DNA from: Alphaproteobacteria bacterium
GTDB taxonomy: Bacteria > Pseudomonadota > Alphaproteobacteria > CAAHEQ01 > UBA3637
NCBI GenBank assembly: GCA_017539265.1
Contig: JAFYHG010000010.1
Coordinates: 24,629-88,628, forward strand
Reading direction: 5' to 3'
DNA: 64,000 nt
Below the pieces are notes generated by a model, which did not search any database, was not told where the DNA came from, and saw nothing but the letters and a program-made list of their open reading frames with translations. How positions within the stretch are numbered: position 1 is the first letter of the stretch; each line of letters opens with the position of its first letter. Below, one piece after another: positions 8,831 through 17,450 of this stretch. The translations under genes and the position numbers were made by a program.

Positions 8831-9272
8831 TTACTTATTGCGTTTATTTTTTTGAAATAAATGCACTAACCCTTTTAATAAGGAAAATATCAGATATCCG
8901 CCGCTTAAAAATGCAATAGCAAAAGCAATATACGGTATCTCTGGCTCTGACCATTCCACCTGAACAATACCATACACAGGTTGATTGTTATAACTTTTGA
9001 CATAGCTTAAGTATTCAACACAAAATCCCAGAGAAGTCCATAATGCAACAAGAGCAATTAAAAATTTTGTGCAAATTATTCCAATTTTGCGTGTTTTTTT
9101 TAATAGTAGCAATGATAGAGAAATTAAAAGTATGACAGCGCATACTCCAAGAACAAGTGCACGTAATGTTAAATGAGGTTCTACTATTCTTTCCTTAACA
9201 CTTAATGCAAAAGCATTATTTTGGGCCAAAAGTAAAAAAAGTAAATAAAATTCCGCATAATGCTTTTTTCAT
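8831..9272 (-). pseudogene. Small membrane protein with signal peptide, frameshifted in an A7 run
   Basis: Starting at ATG 9272 behind an AGGAGG site, the frame reads MKKALCGILFTFF and then hits a stop. The main ORF (8831-9229) can only open at TTG. Removing one A from the seven at 9234-9240 joins the two parts into an ideal signal peptide ending LLLAQNNAFA. Two further hydrophobic segments follow (about residues 20-40 and 95-115 of the main ORF), and the tail is basic. Function unknown. The ribosome site overlaps the gpsA stop codon, so the gene is in the gpsA transcript. The shift may be a sequencing error, a decayed gene or a phase-variable slip site. Confidence 0.7.
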
Positions 9273-9281
9273 CTTTATCCT

Positions 9282-9300
9282 CCTAAAACTCACTCCGATT
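9282..9300. repeat. 19-bp direct repeat, right copy (gpsA 3' end)
   Basis: Exact copy of 8801-8819. Here it encodes the C-terminal Ser-Glu-Phe and the TAG stop of gpsA. Together the two copies bracket the frameshifted membrane-protein gene. Confidence 0.85.
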
Positions 9301-10251
9301 CGGACGATGGAATAATCGCCCGATTTGTTCTTTCGGGTCTTGGTTTTCGTATACAACCCGGTATAAAATCTCGCAAATCGGCATTTCCACTTTGTCGCGT
9401 AAGGCATGCACGGCTGCTAAAGTTGGTACGCCTTCGGCCAATTTTTCAAACTTTGGCCCAATAATCAGACGTTCCCCATACGCCCTGTTGTGGCTGTGCG
9501 GTGAAAAAAGTGTTGCCTCATAATCCCCCAAATGCGCCAACCCATAGGCTGACATCGGGTTCCCGCCAAAGTATTCAATTAAACGCCCAACTTCCACCGG
9601 CGCTCGCGCCATTAGGGCCCCTTTTAACCCATGCCATTTTAGGCCGTCTAAAATCCCTGCCGCCAGGCCGATAACGTTTTTAAGTGCCCCACCGATTTCA
9701 TTCCCGATCAGATCACTGCCGTAATAGGTTCGAATAAGGGAACTGTTCATGAAATCTGCAATTTCACGTTTTACTTCTTCGTTTTCCGAATCGATGACGA
9801 CACAACTCGGGATTTCCGCCAGATAGTCTTGCACATGTCCCGGTCCCAACAGGACCGCTACGCCGACATCTTCTGCTTGAATTTCCTCATGAAAGATTTG
9901 GGTCATGCGCTTGCCGGTTCCTTCTTCAAGCCCCTTCATGGCCAACAGGAAACGTTTTCCTTTCAGGTCATATTGTGCCATTTGACGGCATAATCCCCGA
10001 AAAGCCTGACATCCGATAGATATAATAATGAATTGGTTTTTAAGGGCTTTTTCAATATCCGTTGTTAAACTGACATTTTCGGGCATAGTCACATATCCGT
10101 TATTTCTTGTTTTTACAAGGGATTGATAAGCCGGATCGATTTCCAGTCCATACATCAACACATTTGCATTTTTATATTTCGCGACGTAGTAGCCCAAAAA
10201 TCCGCCCCATCTGCCGCATCCGATCAGAGTTATATTTTGAAAATCAGTCAT
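9283..10251 (-). CDS. gpsA: Glycerol-3-phosphate dehydrogenase [NAD(P)+]
   Basis: Reduces dihydroxyacetone phosphate to sn-glycerol 3-phosphate for phospholipid synthesis. It has 322 residues, normal for the family. The Rossmann start is ITLIGCGRWGGFLG. LLGPGHVQDYLAEIP corresponds to the family's GPS/A motif, and NEIGGALKNVIGLAAGI is the hallmark segment with the catalytic lysine. The C-terminus holds the R-A-x-x-E and G-D helix segments (MARAPVEVGRL, LAHLGDYEATLFS). It complements plsY elsewhere in the window. A promoter lies at 10275-10303. Confidence 0.93.
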   Translation of the reverse strand: MTDFQNITLIGCGRWGGFLGYYVAKYKNANVLMYGLEIDPAYQSLVKTRNNGYVTMPENVSLTTDIEKALKNQFIIISIGCQAFRGLCRQMAQYDLKGKRFLLAMKGLEEGTGKRMTQIFHEEIQAEDVGVAVLLGPGHVQDYLAEIPSCVVIDSENEEVKREIADFMNSSLIRTYYGSDLIGNEIGGALKNVIGLAAGILDGLKWHGLKGALMARAPVEVGRLIEYFGGNPMSAYGLAHLGDYEATLFSPHSHNRAYGERLIIGPKFEKLAEGVPTLAAVHALRDKVEMPICEILYRVVYENQDPKEQIGRLFHRPNRSEF

Positions 10252-10274
10252 ATTTGTTTCCTTTCAATCAAGCC

Positions 10275-10303
10275 ACGATAGCACACTTAAATTTAAAAAT
10301 CAA
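10275..10303 (-). promoter_or_regulatory. Sigma70-type promoter for gpsA
   Basis: On the minus strand TTGATT (10303-10298), 17 bases, TATCGT (10280-10275), followed by a GAAAGGA ribosome site before the gpsA ATG. Confidence 0.5.
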
Positions 10304-10392
10304 CCCTAATTAAAAATATGTAAAAAACACTTGCAATTTTTTTAAAAAAGTGCTAAAGGATTATGGTCTTTAAAAAAATAAGTATTTTCCAC

Positions 10393-10421
10393 TTGGTTGT
10401 GGTTTTTGATAATGTTATATA
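10393..10421 (+). promoter_or_regulatory. Sigma70-type promoter for ppdK
   Basis: TTGGTT (10393-10398), 17 bases, TATATA (10416-10421), then AAAAGGA and the ATG at 10438. Confidence 0.5.
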
Positions 10422-10437
10422 ACAAAAGGAAATATAA

Positions 10438-13092
10438 ATGAGTAAATGGGTTTATACATTTGGTGACGGTAAAGCCGAAGGTAATGCAACAATGCGTAAT
10501 TTACTCGGTGGTAAAGGGGCTAACTTGGCAGAAATGTCCAGTATCGGCGTGCCTGTTCCTCCGGGATTTACGATTACAACTGAAGCTTGCACTTATTATT
10601 ATCAGAATAACAAAGCTTATTCCGAAGAATTAAAACAACAAGTTATGGAAGGGCTTCGTGGCGTAGAAGCCATCATGGGCCGTAAGTTCGGTGATCCGGA
10701 AAATCCGTTGTTGTTCTCGGTGCGTTCGGGTGCTCGGGTTTCTATGCCGGGTATGATGGATACGATTTTGAACTTAGGTCTTAACGATCAAACGGTCGAA
10801 GGTTTGGCCAAAGCGTCCAACAATCCTAAGTTTGCTTATGACTCTTATCGTCGTTTTATTCAAATGTATTCCGATACCGCTATGGGTGTCGATATCCATA
10901 AGTTTGAAGCCGTTTTGGACCGTGTGCGTGAAGAAAACGGTTACAAACACGATAGCGAAATGACGGTCGATCAATTAAAGGCCGTTATCGCCGAATATAA
11001 ACAAATCGGTATTGCCGAAGGTAAACCCGTTCCTCAAGATGTGAACGAACAACTTTGGGGTGCGATTGGCGCCGTGTTCGGTTCTTGGATGAGTGAACGC
11101 GCCATCTTCTACCGCAAACTGAACAATATTCCGGCCGATTGGGGTACAGCTGTTAACGTACAATCCATGGTATTCGGAAACTCCGGTGACGATTCGGCAA
11201 CGGGTGTGTGCTTCTCTCGTGACGCTGCGACCGGTGAAAACTATTTCTATGGTGAATATTTGAAAAATGCTCAAGGTGAAGACGTTGTGGCCGGTATTCG
11301 GACACCGCAACAAATTTCCAAAATCGGGAACGAACACCGTGGCCTCAATTTGCCTTGCATGGAAGAAGAATTCCCTGCTGTTTATGCGGAACTTGATTCT
11401 ATTCGCCATAAATTGGAATCTCATTATAAAGATATGCAAGATATGGAATTTACGGTTCAAAACGGGAAACTCTGGATGTTGCAAACCCGTAACGGTAAGC
11501 GCACAGGTCTCGCTGCCTTAAAGGTCGCCGTGGATATGGTGCATGAAGGCTTGATTACCAAAGCCGAAGCCGTTACACGTGTTGAACCGGGTCATTTGGA
11601 TCAACTTTTGCACCCGATGTTTGACAAATCCGCCAAACGTTCTCCGATTGCGACAGGTTTACCTGCATCGCCCGGTGCTGCGGTTGGTCAAATCGTGTTT
11701 AGCGCTGCCGATGCTGAAAAAGCAGCCGGCGAAGGCAAAAAAGTCGTTTTGGTCCGTGTTGAAACATCTCCGGAAGATATTGCCGGTATGCATGTCTCTC
11801 AAGGTGTGTTGACTGCTCGTGGCGGTATGACATCTCATGCGGCCGTGGTGGCTCGTGGTATGGGTATTCCGTGCGTGTCGGGTGTGGCTGATTTACGGAT
11901 TGATTACGCTTCTCAAAGTTTGACAGCCGGTGGCACAACATTGAAGGCTGGGGACATGATCTCCATTGATGGTACCACAGGTCAAGTGATGGCCGGTGCT
12001 TTACCGCTTGTCAAACCTGAAATGGCCGGTGACTTTGGCGAATTCATGGGGTGGGTGGATGAACTCCGCACACTTAAGGTTCGCGCTAATGCTGAAACGC
12101 CGACCGATGCGCAAACAGCAAAAGACTTCGGTGCCGAAGGTATTGGTTTGTGCCGGACGGAACATATGTTCTTCGATCCCAGCCGTATCAATCACATGCG
12201 TGAAATGATTTTGGCTAAGGACGAAGCCGGTCGCCGTGCTGCGTTGGCCAAGCTCTTGCCGTTCCAACGGGACGACTTTGTGGCTTTGTTCTCCATCATG
12301 GACGGCCTGCCGGTAACGGTTCGTTTGTTGGATCCGCCATTGCATGAATTCTTGCCGAACAAACGTGCGGAACAAGAAGCTTTGGCCGCTCAAATGGGTG
12401 TTACGGTTGAAGAAATCATCGCCCGTACGGCCGCTTTACATGAAGCCAACCCGATGTTGGGTTTACGTGGTTGCCGTTTGGCTGTGGTCTATCCTGAAAT
12501 TTGCGAAATGCAAACACGGGCAATTATTGAGGCCGCTTTAATCGTGAATGCACAAGGTAAAAAAGCCATTCCGGAAATTGAGGTTCCTTTGATTTCTTCT
12601 CGTAAAGAATTGGAAATCTGCAAAAAGATTATCGACGAAACAGCCGAAAAAGTCTTTGCGGAAAAAGGTGCTCGTGTCCATTACACGGTCGGTACAATGA
12701 TTGAATTGCCGCGCGCTGCTTTATTGGCAGACGAAATTGCGGAATTGGCCGACTTCTTTGAATTCGGAACGAATGACCTTACCCAAACAACTTTGGGAAT
12801 GAGCCGTGATGACGCTGGTTCTTTCTTGCCGCAATATGTGGCGAAAGGCATCTACGATCGCGATCCGTTCCAATCCTTGGATGGTCATGGTGTGGGTAAA
12901 TTGATTGCGATGGCTTGCCAGGCCGGTAAATCCACAAATCCGAATATTTACCTCAGTATCTGTGGTGAACACGGTGGTGACGCAGACTCCATCAAGTATT
13001 TGAATCAATACTTGAACGGTGTATCATGCTCGCCGTATCGTGTGCCTTTGGCCAGACTCGCTGCTGCACAAGCCGCGGTTGCCAAGAAATAA
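10438..13092 (+). CDS. ppdK: Pyruvate, phosphate dikinase
   Basis: Interconverts pyruvate + ATP + Pi with phosphoenolpyruvate + AMP + PPi, giving either gluconeogenic PEP or a PPi-linked glycolytic step. It has 884 residues, typical for bacteria. The N-terminal ATP-grasp domain carries NLLGGKGANLAEM. The central phosphohistidine domain has GGMTSHAAVVARGMG, with the catalytic His at about residue 467. The C-terminal TIM barrel contains GLCRTEHMFF, FGTNDLTQTT and SICGEHGGD, with the catalytic Cys at about residue 842. It is monocistronic, with its own promoter and a strong terminator. Codon use is more regular than in its neighbours, consistent with high expression. Confidence 0.98.
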   Translation: MSKWVYTFGDGKAEGNATMRNLLGGKGANLAEMSSIGVPVPPGFTITTEACTYYYQNNKAYSEELKQQVMEGLRGVEAIMGRKFGDPENPLLFSVRSGARVSMPGMMDTILNLGLNDQTVEGLAKASNNPKFAYDSYRRFIQMYSDTAMGVDIHKFEAVLDRVREENGYKHDSEMTVDQLKAVIAEYKQIGIAEGKPVPQDVNEQLWGAIGAVFGSWMSERAIFYRKLNNIPADWGTAVNVQSMVFGNSGDDSATGVCFSRDAATGENYFYGEYLKNAQGEDVVAGIRTPQQISKIGNEHRGLNLPCMEEEFPAVYAELDSIRHKLESHYKDMQDMEFTVQNGKLWMLQTRNGKRTGLAALKVAVDMVHEGLITKAEAVTRVEPGHLDQLLHPMFDKSAKRSPIATGLPASPGAAVGQIVFSAADAEKAAGEGKKVVLVRVETSPEDIAGMHVSQGVLTARGGMTSHAAVVARGMGIPCVSGVADLRIDYASQSLTAGGTTLKAGDMISIDGTTGQVMAGALPLVKPEMAGDFGEFMGWVDELRTLKVRANAETPTDAQTAKDFGAEGIGLCRTEHMFFDPSRINHMREMILAKDEAGRRAALAKLLPFQRDDFVALFSIMDGLPVTVRLLDPPLHEFLPNKRAEQEALAAQMGVTVEEIIARTAALHEANPMLGLRGCRLAVVYPEICEMQTRAIIEAALIVNAQGKKAIPEIEVPLISSRKELEICKKIIDETAEKVFAEKGARVHYTVGTMIELPRAALLADEIAELADFFEFGTNDLTQTTLGMSRDDAGSFLPQYVAKGIYDRDPFQSLDGHGVGKLIAMACQAGKSTNPNIYLSICGEHGGDADSIKYLNQYLNGVSCSPYRVPLARLAAAQAAVAKK

Positions 13093-13107
13093 GGGAATCC
13101 TTAAAGA

Positions 13108-13134
13108 AAGCACCCCATTTCGGGGTGCTTTTTT
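13108..13134 (+). terminator. Intrinsic terminator of ppdK
   Basis: Nine-base-pair stem AAGCACCCC / GGGGTGCTT with loop ATTTC, followed by a T run. It begins 16 bases after the ppdK stop codon. Confidence 0.9.
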
Positions 13135-13177
13135 GTATCTGTCATTCTGAACGAAATGAAATACCTTTATAAAAGGA

Positions 13178-13927
13178 TTATGTTCTTGCATCCCGTTTTA
13201 ATTTTTTATGCAAGGTCCCCCGTACGGCCAAACGTTGCTTTTCATCGGGGAACACTTCCTTAATTTCGGGCGAGGCATACTCGTCCGTCAAATCTTTCAA
13301 CTTTTGTTTTAACCCATCCCGACTATCCCGTTCTTTTTCTTTTTCCCGATAACTGATATAGGTGTCTAATGCAAATACATCTTGTTTTAATTCCTGTAAG
13401 GCCTGATAATCCGGATCGTCTTTTAATTTTGCCTCATATAAATTGCGCATAGCCTTCATTTGTTTGTCGGACATTACTTTCTTAACGTCTTCGGAATCTA
13501 ATGCCGTTAACTTATTCCAAACGGGATTTTGAACTTCCAGCGTTTTCTTTTTAGCCTCATACTCTTGGGCATAAAATTTGCGACATTTTTTCCATTCTTT
13601 AATTGTGAACAGCTTATCAAATTTCTCCTCAAACAAGGTTCGTATGATCTCGTCCCGAGTACCCAAGCTTTGATCGTCGTTGAGCTTCCAATATTTCTGC
13701 CATCCTTCCTCTTTGGAAAAAATACTATGCTCTGTCCATTCAAAGGAGGTCCCTTCCCAAACCCCAAGGGTCATTCTTTCCCGCCCTAATGATGTTAAAG
13801 GTTCTTTTTTGCCGAAAATATCGGCTTTTCCATCTAAAAAACTAAAACAAATACTGCCATCTCTCATATAGAGAGGGGTCGGTAAAAACTTTTGCACCCG
13901 TTCTACAAAATTTGGTGTTTTTTCCAT
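13178..13927 (-). CDS. Charged coiled-coil hypothetical protein
   Basis: Unrecognised 249-residue soluble protein. The first 90 residues look globular (aromatic-rich), and the rest is highly charged Lys/Glu helix with coiled-coil character. There is no signal peptide or catalytic motif. An AAGGAGG site lies four bases before the ATG, and a good promoter lies at 13965-13992. It is divergent from mutT. Its 3' end faces the ppdK terminator. Function unknown. Confidence 0.75.
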   Translation of the reverse strand: MEKTPNFVERVQKFLPTPLYMRDGSICFSFLDGKADIFGKKEPLTSLGRERMTLGVWEGTSFEWTEHSIFSKEEGWQKYWKLNDDQSLGTRDEIIRTLFEEKFDKLFTIKEWKKCRKFYAQEYEAKKKTLEVQNPVWNKLTALDSEDVKKVMSDKQMKAMRNLYEAKLKDDPDYQALQELKQDVFALDTYISYREKEKERDSRDGLKQKLKDLTDEYASPEIKEVFPDEKQRLAVRGTLHKKLKRDART

Positions 13928-13964
13928 GAGTAACCTCCTTATTTGAAATCAACCTTATACTATT

Positions 13965-13992
13965 ATTATACCACGGGGATGAAATTTGTAAA
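13965..13992 (-). promoter_or_regulatory. Sigma70-type promoter for the coiled-coil gene
   Basis: On the minus strand TTTACA (13992-13987), 16 bases, TATAAT (13970-13965) with a TG one base upstream of the -10. Confidence 0.7.
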
Positions 13993-14019
13993 GCATTTTT
14001 TGATTTTTTAATGAACTGT

Positions 14020-14048
14020 TTGCATTTTTGATGTAAATCTGATATAAT
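14020..14048 (+). promoter_or_regulatory. Sigma70-type promoter for the Nudix gene
   Basis: TTGCAT (14020-14025), 17 bases, TATAAT (14043-14048), followed by AAAAGGAG and the ATG at 14075. Confidence 0.7.
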
Positions 14049-14074
14049 CTGGCTATTGATAAAAGGAGTCTTAA

Positions 14075-14476
14075 ATGAAAAAAATCGGAATGGCCGTTGT
14101 TGTACATAACGGCAAAATTTTAATCGCTCAACGTAAAAAAACAATGAAACAAGGGGGACTTTGGGAATTCCCCGGCGGAAAGATAGAAGGGAATGAAACT
14201 GCTCCTGATTGTATTCGACGCGAATTTATGGAAGAATTGGGAATGTCGGTCCATATCGGCAATTACCTCTGCGAAATGAATTACACATATGTGGGATTGG
14301 ATGATTTCCATTTTGATACCTATTGGGCAACTTGTGATAATCCTAATCCCCCGAAATTGGATGCGCATGAACAAATTGCATGGGTATCCCAAAGCGAATT
14401 GGATAACTATGATTTCTGTCCGGCGGATGTGCCACTCGTTCAAAGATTAAAACAAGAAAATATCATAAATTCATAA
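14075..14476 (+). CDS. mutT: Nudix hydrolase, MutT-like 8-oxo-dGTP diphosphatase
   Basis: A 133-residue Nudix protein. The Nudix box (about residues 34-56) reads GGKIEGNE...REFMEELG, the full GX5EX7REUXEEXGU pattern. The start MKKIGMAVVVHNGKILIAQR and the WEFPGGK lead-in are those of MutT proteins that cleanse oxidised dGTP. Substrate within the Nudix family cannot be proven from sequence. The 3' end overlaps comF by six bases tail to tail. Confidence 0.85.
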   Translation: MKKIGMAVVVHNGKILIAQRKKTMKQGGLWEFPGGKIEGNETAPDCIRREFMEELGMSVHIGNYLCEMNYTYVGLDDFHFDTYWATCDNPNPPKLDAHEQIAWVSQSELDNYDFCPADVPLVQRLKQENIINS

Positions 14477-15193
14477 TCTTATAACACGATATAAAGTTAT
14501 TACTTTAATGTCTTTTGCGCCCGCTTTCTTAAGGGTTTTTGCGCATTCCTGCAGTGTGGCGCCGGTGGTCATTACATCATCGATCAGTAAGATTTTCATA
14601 CCCCGAACCGCATCAGGGTTAGGCACCCGAAAAGCATTTTTAATATTCTTTTCCCGTGCGCGGCGGTTTTTTGTTCCTTGACTTTCCGTCATTCGAACCC
14701 GTTTTAACAGATTGGAAGAAAAAGGAATTTTTAATTTTTTACCCAATGCTTTCCCCAGCAAACTTGATTGATTATACCGCCGTTTTAAAAATCGTGTCCA
14801 GTGTAGGGGTACCGGAATAATGACATCAACATCTTGAAAAATAACGCTTTCCGCCTGTAATAAGAACTTAATCAGGATGGGTGTCAAATCCGTCCTATCC
14901 CCATGTTTGTAGGCCAAAATCAACTGTTTGGAAAAATCATCATATTCCAGGACACTGCGCGCCATGGAATAGGCAGGGACTTTTTTCATACAGGCCCCGC
15001 AAATCAGGTCGTTTAATCCCTTATACTCAAAGGGTCTGCCGCAAATTTGACAACATGGATTTGTAATAAAATTCAATTGCTTATAACATTCCGGACACAA
15101 ACAATGTGCTTCTTCCACCTGTGCCTTACAAATCGGGCACCTCGGCGGATACAGAAAATTCACAATCCATAAACATAAATGCTTAAAAAACAT
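14471..15193 (-). CDS. comF: ComF-family phosphoribosyltransferase-like protein
   Basis: 240 residues. The N-terminus has four CxxC/CxxxC-type pairs (CPICK, CPECY, CQICG, CGAC) forming a zinc-ribbon-like region. The second half is a type I phosphoribosyltransferase fold with IIPVPLHWTRFLKRRYNQS and the PRPP loop ILLIDDVMTTGATLQE. ComF proteins support uptake or processing of transforming DNA. Together with dprA in this window it hints at natural competence, though neither gene alone is proof. It is divergent from the hydrolase at 15223 with only 29 bases between the starts. Confidence 0.9.
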   Translation of the reverse strand: MFFKHLCLWIVNFLYPPRCPICKAQVEEAHCLCPECYKQLNFITNPCCQICGRPFEYKGLNDLICGACMKKVPAYSMARSVLEYDDFSKQLILAYKHGDRTDLTPILIKFLLQAESVIFQDVDVIIPVPLHWTRFLKRRYNQSSLLGKALGKKLKIPFSSNLLKRVRMTESQGTKNRRAREKNIKNAFRVPNPDAVRGMKILLIDDVMTTGATLQECAKTLKKAGAKDIKVITLYRVIRL

Positions 15194-15222
15194 CTTGAAA
15201 AATCCTTCAAAAAGAAGTATAT

Positions 15223-16005
15223 ATGAAAAAGATAAACCAAGGCAAGAAAAAAATGAGTGATTTTACGTTAAAACGTCCCGACAAATGGGATTTAGCCTAT
15301 ACTTTTGATAAAGGAAACAATAACTTATGCGTTCTTTACCTGCATGGGTGGCTTGCCAATCGGCACCGGCAAAAAGGTCTCACGGCGCGGGATGTGGCGT
15401 TGGAAAACGGATGCTCATACCTGTCGCTGGACTACACGGCGCATGGAGAATCTGGTGGAAAACCAACCGATTTTACCATCGGGCAGGGGATAGAAGATAC
15501 CCTTGAAGTCATTAAGCAAACAATACCTGATATCCCATTGATTATTATTGGAAATTCTGTTGGTGGCTGGATAGGGCTTTGGTTGGCAGAACACCTGAAA
15601 CAAACGGTTGGTTTTATTGGCTTGGCGCCGGCACCTGATATTACGGGGTGGGTGTGGGATAAAATGCTGCCCGATTATGCAAAGGTCGAAATTGAAAAAG
15701 GGAATATCCTGGGTCCCAGTGAGGCAACGTATGGATTTTGCTTTACAAAACAATTATTTGAAGATGGTAAAAAGCACTTTATGTTGGATCGTTCCATTGA
15801 TTTTGCGGGACCAGTTCGAATTCTGTGGGGTGATCAAGACGATCGTATTGAAAAATCAAGGATAAATACCATAAAGGATAGGTTGATTTCTGAAGATGTC
15901 ATTATTAATATAATTAAAGGTGCCAATCATCATCTTTCGTCAGAACGGGATTTGAAAATTTTGGCCGATGTTTTAAAAACGATGATCAGAGATGTTCAAA
16001 AATGA
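15223..16005 (+). CDS. Alpha/beta hydrolase (ABHD10-like acyl-thioesterase type)
   Basis: 260 residues with an alpha/beta-hydrolase core: VLYLHGWLAN (oxyanion strand), LDYTAHGESGG, IIIGNSVGGWIG (nucleophile Ser), ILWGDQDDRI (acid) and GANHHLSS (His). The early HG and DYxxHGESxG pattern resembles the ABHD10/palmitoyl-hydrolase group, but the substrate is unknown. There is no signal peptide, so it is cytoplasmic. A second in-frame ATG at 15253 is an alternative start. The stop overlaps tspO (ATGA), so the two form an operon. Confidence 0.85.
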   Translation: MKKINQGKKKMSDFTLKRPDKWDLAYTFDKGNNNLCVLYLHGWLANRHRQKGLTARDVALENGCSYLSLDYTAHGESGGKPTDFTIGQGIEDTLEVIKQTIPDIPLIIIGNSVGGWIGLWLAEHLKQTVGFIGLAPAPDITGWVWDKMLPDYAKVEIEKGNILGPSEATYGFCFTKQLFEDGKKHFMLDRSIDFAGPVRILWGDQDDRIEKSRINTIKDRLISEDVIINIIKGANHHLSSERDLKILADVLKTMIRDVQK

Positions 16006-16526
16006 AACACAAAGTAATTACTGCTACCCCGCAAAAAGGGGTTTCCGTATCCACAAAGGCATTACGTTTGGGATTTTTGCTGCTTTTAACCTTTACGGTC
16101 GGTTATATCGGTGGAACTTTTGTAACAGATGAGGCCATGGTGTGGTATAACACCTTGATCTTATCTTCCTTAAATCCGCCGGCGGCTTGGTTTGGAATTG
16201 CCTGGGGAATTTTGTATGTGTGTATGTCTGTTGCCGCTTGGATTGTGTGGGGGAGGGTAAGCCCGCGTTCCTTTGCCCTATTGGTAGCGTTTAACCTGTT
16301 GTGGCCGTTTTTATTCTTTTATTTGAAAAGCCCGATTTTATCCCTGTTAGATACGGCGATTATGATTATATTGACAACAATAACCATTTGCAAATTTTGG
16401 GAAATTTCAAAAGTTTCCGGTGGGTTGATGGTACCGGTATTATTATGGACGTTATTTGCATTTTACCTGAATACCATTACGGTTTTATATAATACCGAAG
16501 TCGGTATTTGGTTTGGAATAATTTAA
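16002..16526 (+). CDS. tspO: TspO/MBR-family tryptophan-rich sensory protein
   Basis: A 174-residue integral membrane protein with five hydrophobic helices. Family marks are WYNTLILSSLNPPAAWFGIAW, the ILYVCMSVAAWIVWG helix, FNLLWPFLFFYLKSP and the late VPVLLWTLFAFYLN. TspO binds porphyrins and regulates pigment or stress responses in alphaproteobacteria. The role here is unknown. Translationally coupled to the upstream hydrolase by a four-base overlap. Confidence 0.88.
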   Translation: MKHKVITATPQKGVSVSTKALRLGFLLLLTFTVGYIGGTFVTDEAMVWYNTLILSSLNPPAAWFGIAWGILYVCMSVAAWIVWGRVSPRSFALLVAFNLLWPFLFFYLKSPILSLLDTAIMIILTTITICKFWEISKVSGGLMVPVLLWTLFAFYLNTITVLYNTEVGIWFGII

Positions 16527-16550
16527 TTAAATCAGATGGATAAATTTTTC

Positions 16551-16579
16551 TTGAAAATAGGGGCTTTTTGTGGTAAAAT
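16551..16579 (+). promoter_or_regulatory. Sigma70-type promoter for the small gene at 16604
   Basis: TTGAAA (16551-16556), 17 bases, TAAAAT (16574-16579), followed by AAGGAGG and the ATG at 16604. Confidence 0.65.
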
Positions 16580-16603
16580 AAGCCTGCTGATAAGGAGGTT
16601 AAA

Positions 16604-16819
16604 ATGACAAATGAAAACCAAAATAAATCCGTAATTGACCACCCCCGCTTTTCGGACTGGGTGAGAGATTTTAATCCCCATGATCCTAAATTTATACAGG
16701 AAGCAAAAAAAAGAAACGAAGAATCGGAAGCCCGTTTTGCTAAATTAGAAGAGAGGGCTAAAATGATTGAGCGGGAAATAAACTGGGGTATTCCTGTTGA
16801 GGGTAGAATAAGGGAATAG
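16604..16819 (+). CDS. Small charged hypothetical protein
   Basis: A 71-residue protein rich in Glu, Lys and Arg, mostly predicted helix (residues 28-55), with no membrane segment. Support comes from a good promoter and an ideal AAGGAGG ribosome site rather than from homology. It ends 25 bases before the convergent membrane-protein gene. Function unknown. Confidence 0.65.
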   Translation: MTNENQNKSVIDHPRFSDWVRDFNPHDPKFIQEAKKRNEESEARFAKLEERAKMIEREINWGIPVEGRIRE

Positions 16820-16844
16820 AAATTAATTCTCAATAGAAAAGATG

Positions 16845-17450
16845 TTATTGACGAGTAATAATATCGTTTTCTTGGGCTTCTTTCATCCCTTTCCTTACTT
16901 TGAAGAAAAAACGGATGAGGAAAAATAAGGATATGAGTGTAAAACAAATACTGCCAGCAACCGTGCCAATGAACATAGCCGGCGTCATACCAGAAGGTGA
17001 AGGGTAATTTGATTCAGCAAGAACATGTTTTGCATATTTTTCTGCCAAATCTCCGATAATTAAACTAAATAGAAAAGTAAGAATTACTTTTTTGAAACCG
17101 GATAGGAGAAGAGGGTTTTCTTTGAAAAGATAAGTATTAAGTTCAAGAACTCTTTTTGTTTCTTCAGCAGGTTGATTATGTTTTTCGGCGTAATAGCAAA
17201 TTCTTCTTTTACTTTTAATGTTCATAGAGACCAATCTTTTTTTATCTTTATAAGAAAGTTTTATATACTTTCTACTTAATTTATCATACAAGTGGAAAAA
17301 TAAGAAAAGTATAAAAATAAAGATACCAACCCCAATTAGAGCCAAAAGTTGTTCATATGTTATCACGAAACCTATAAATATAAGCAATATTATAAACATG
17401 CCCCAAACGGTATATAAAATTATTTTTTCTTTCAGATTTAACTCAAACAT
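16845..17450 (-). CDS. Polytopic membrane protein of unknown function
   Basis: 201 residues with four hydrophobic segments arranged as two pairs (about residues 10-30, 33-52, 124-143, 160-180), separated by a Lys/Arg-rich cytoplasmic stretch. No family recognised. The ATG follows the nfo stop codon immediately (TAG-ATG), a sign of translational coupling to nfo. AT content is higher than in nfo. Confidence 0.7.
   Translation of the reverse strand: MFELNLKEKIILYTVWGMFIILLIFIGFVITYEQLLALIGVGIFIFILFLFFHLYDKLSRKYIKLSYKDKKRLVSMNIKSKRRICYYAEKHNQPAEETKRVLELNTYLFKENPLLLSGFKKVILTFLFSLIIGDLAEKYAKHVLAESNYPSPSGMTPAMFIGTVAGSICFTLISLFFLIRFFFKVRKGMKEAQENDIITRQ

Noticed and set aside
10975..11484. 169-codon minus-strand open frame inside ppdK
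   Set aside because: Antisense to a highly conserved enzyme; no promoter or ribosome site and no family resemblance.
13135..13165. GTCATTCTGAACGAA motif after the ppdK terminator as a mobile repeat
   Set aside because: It resembles repeat sequences common in metagenomic genomes, but only one copy is in the window, so no repeat can be shown.
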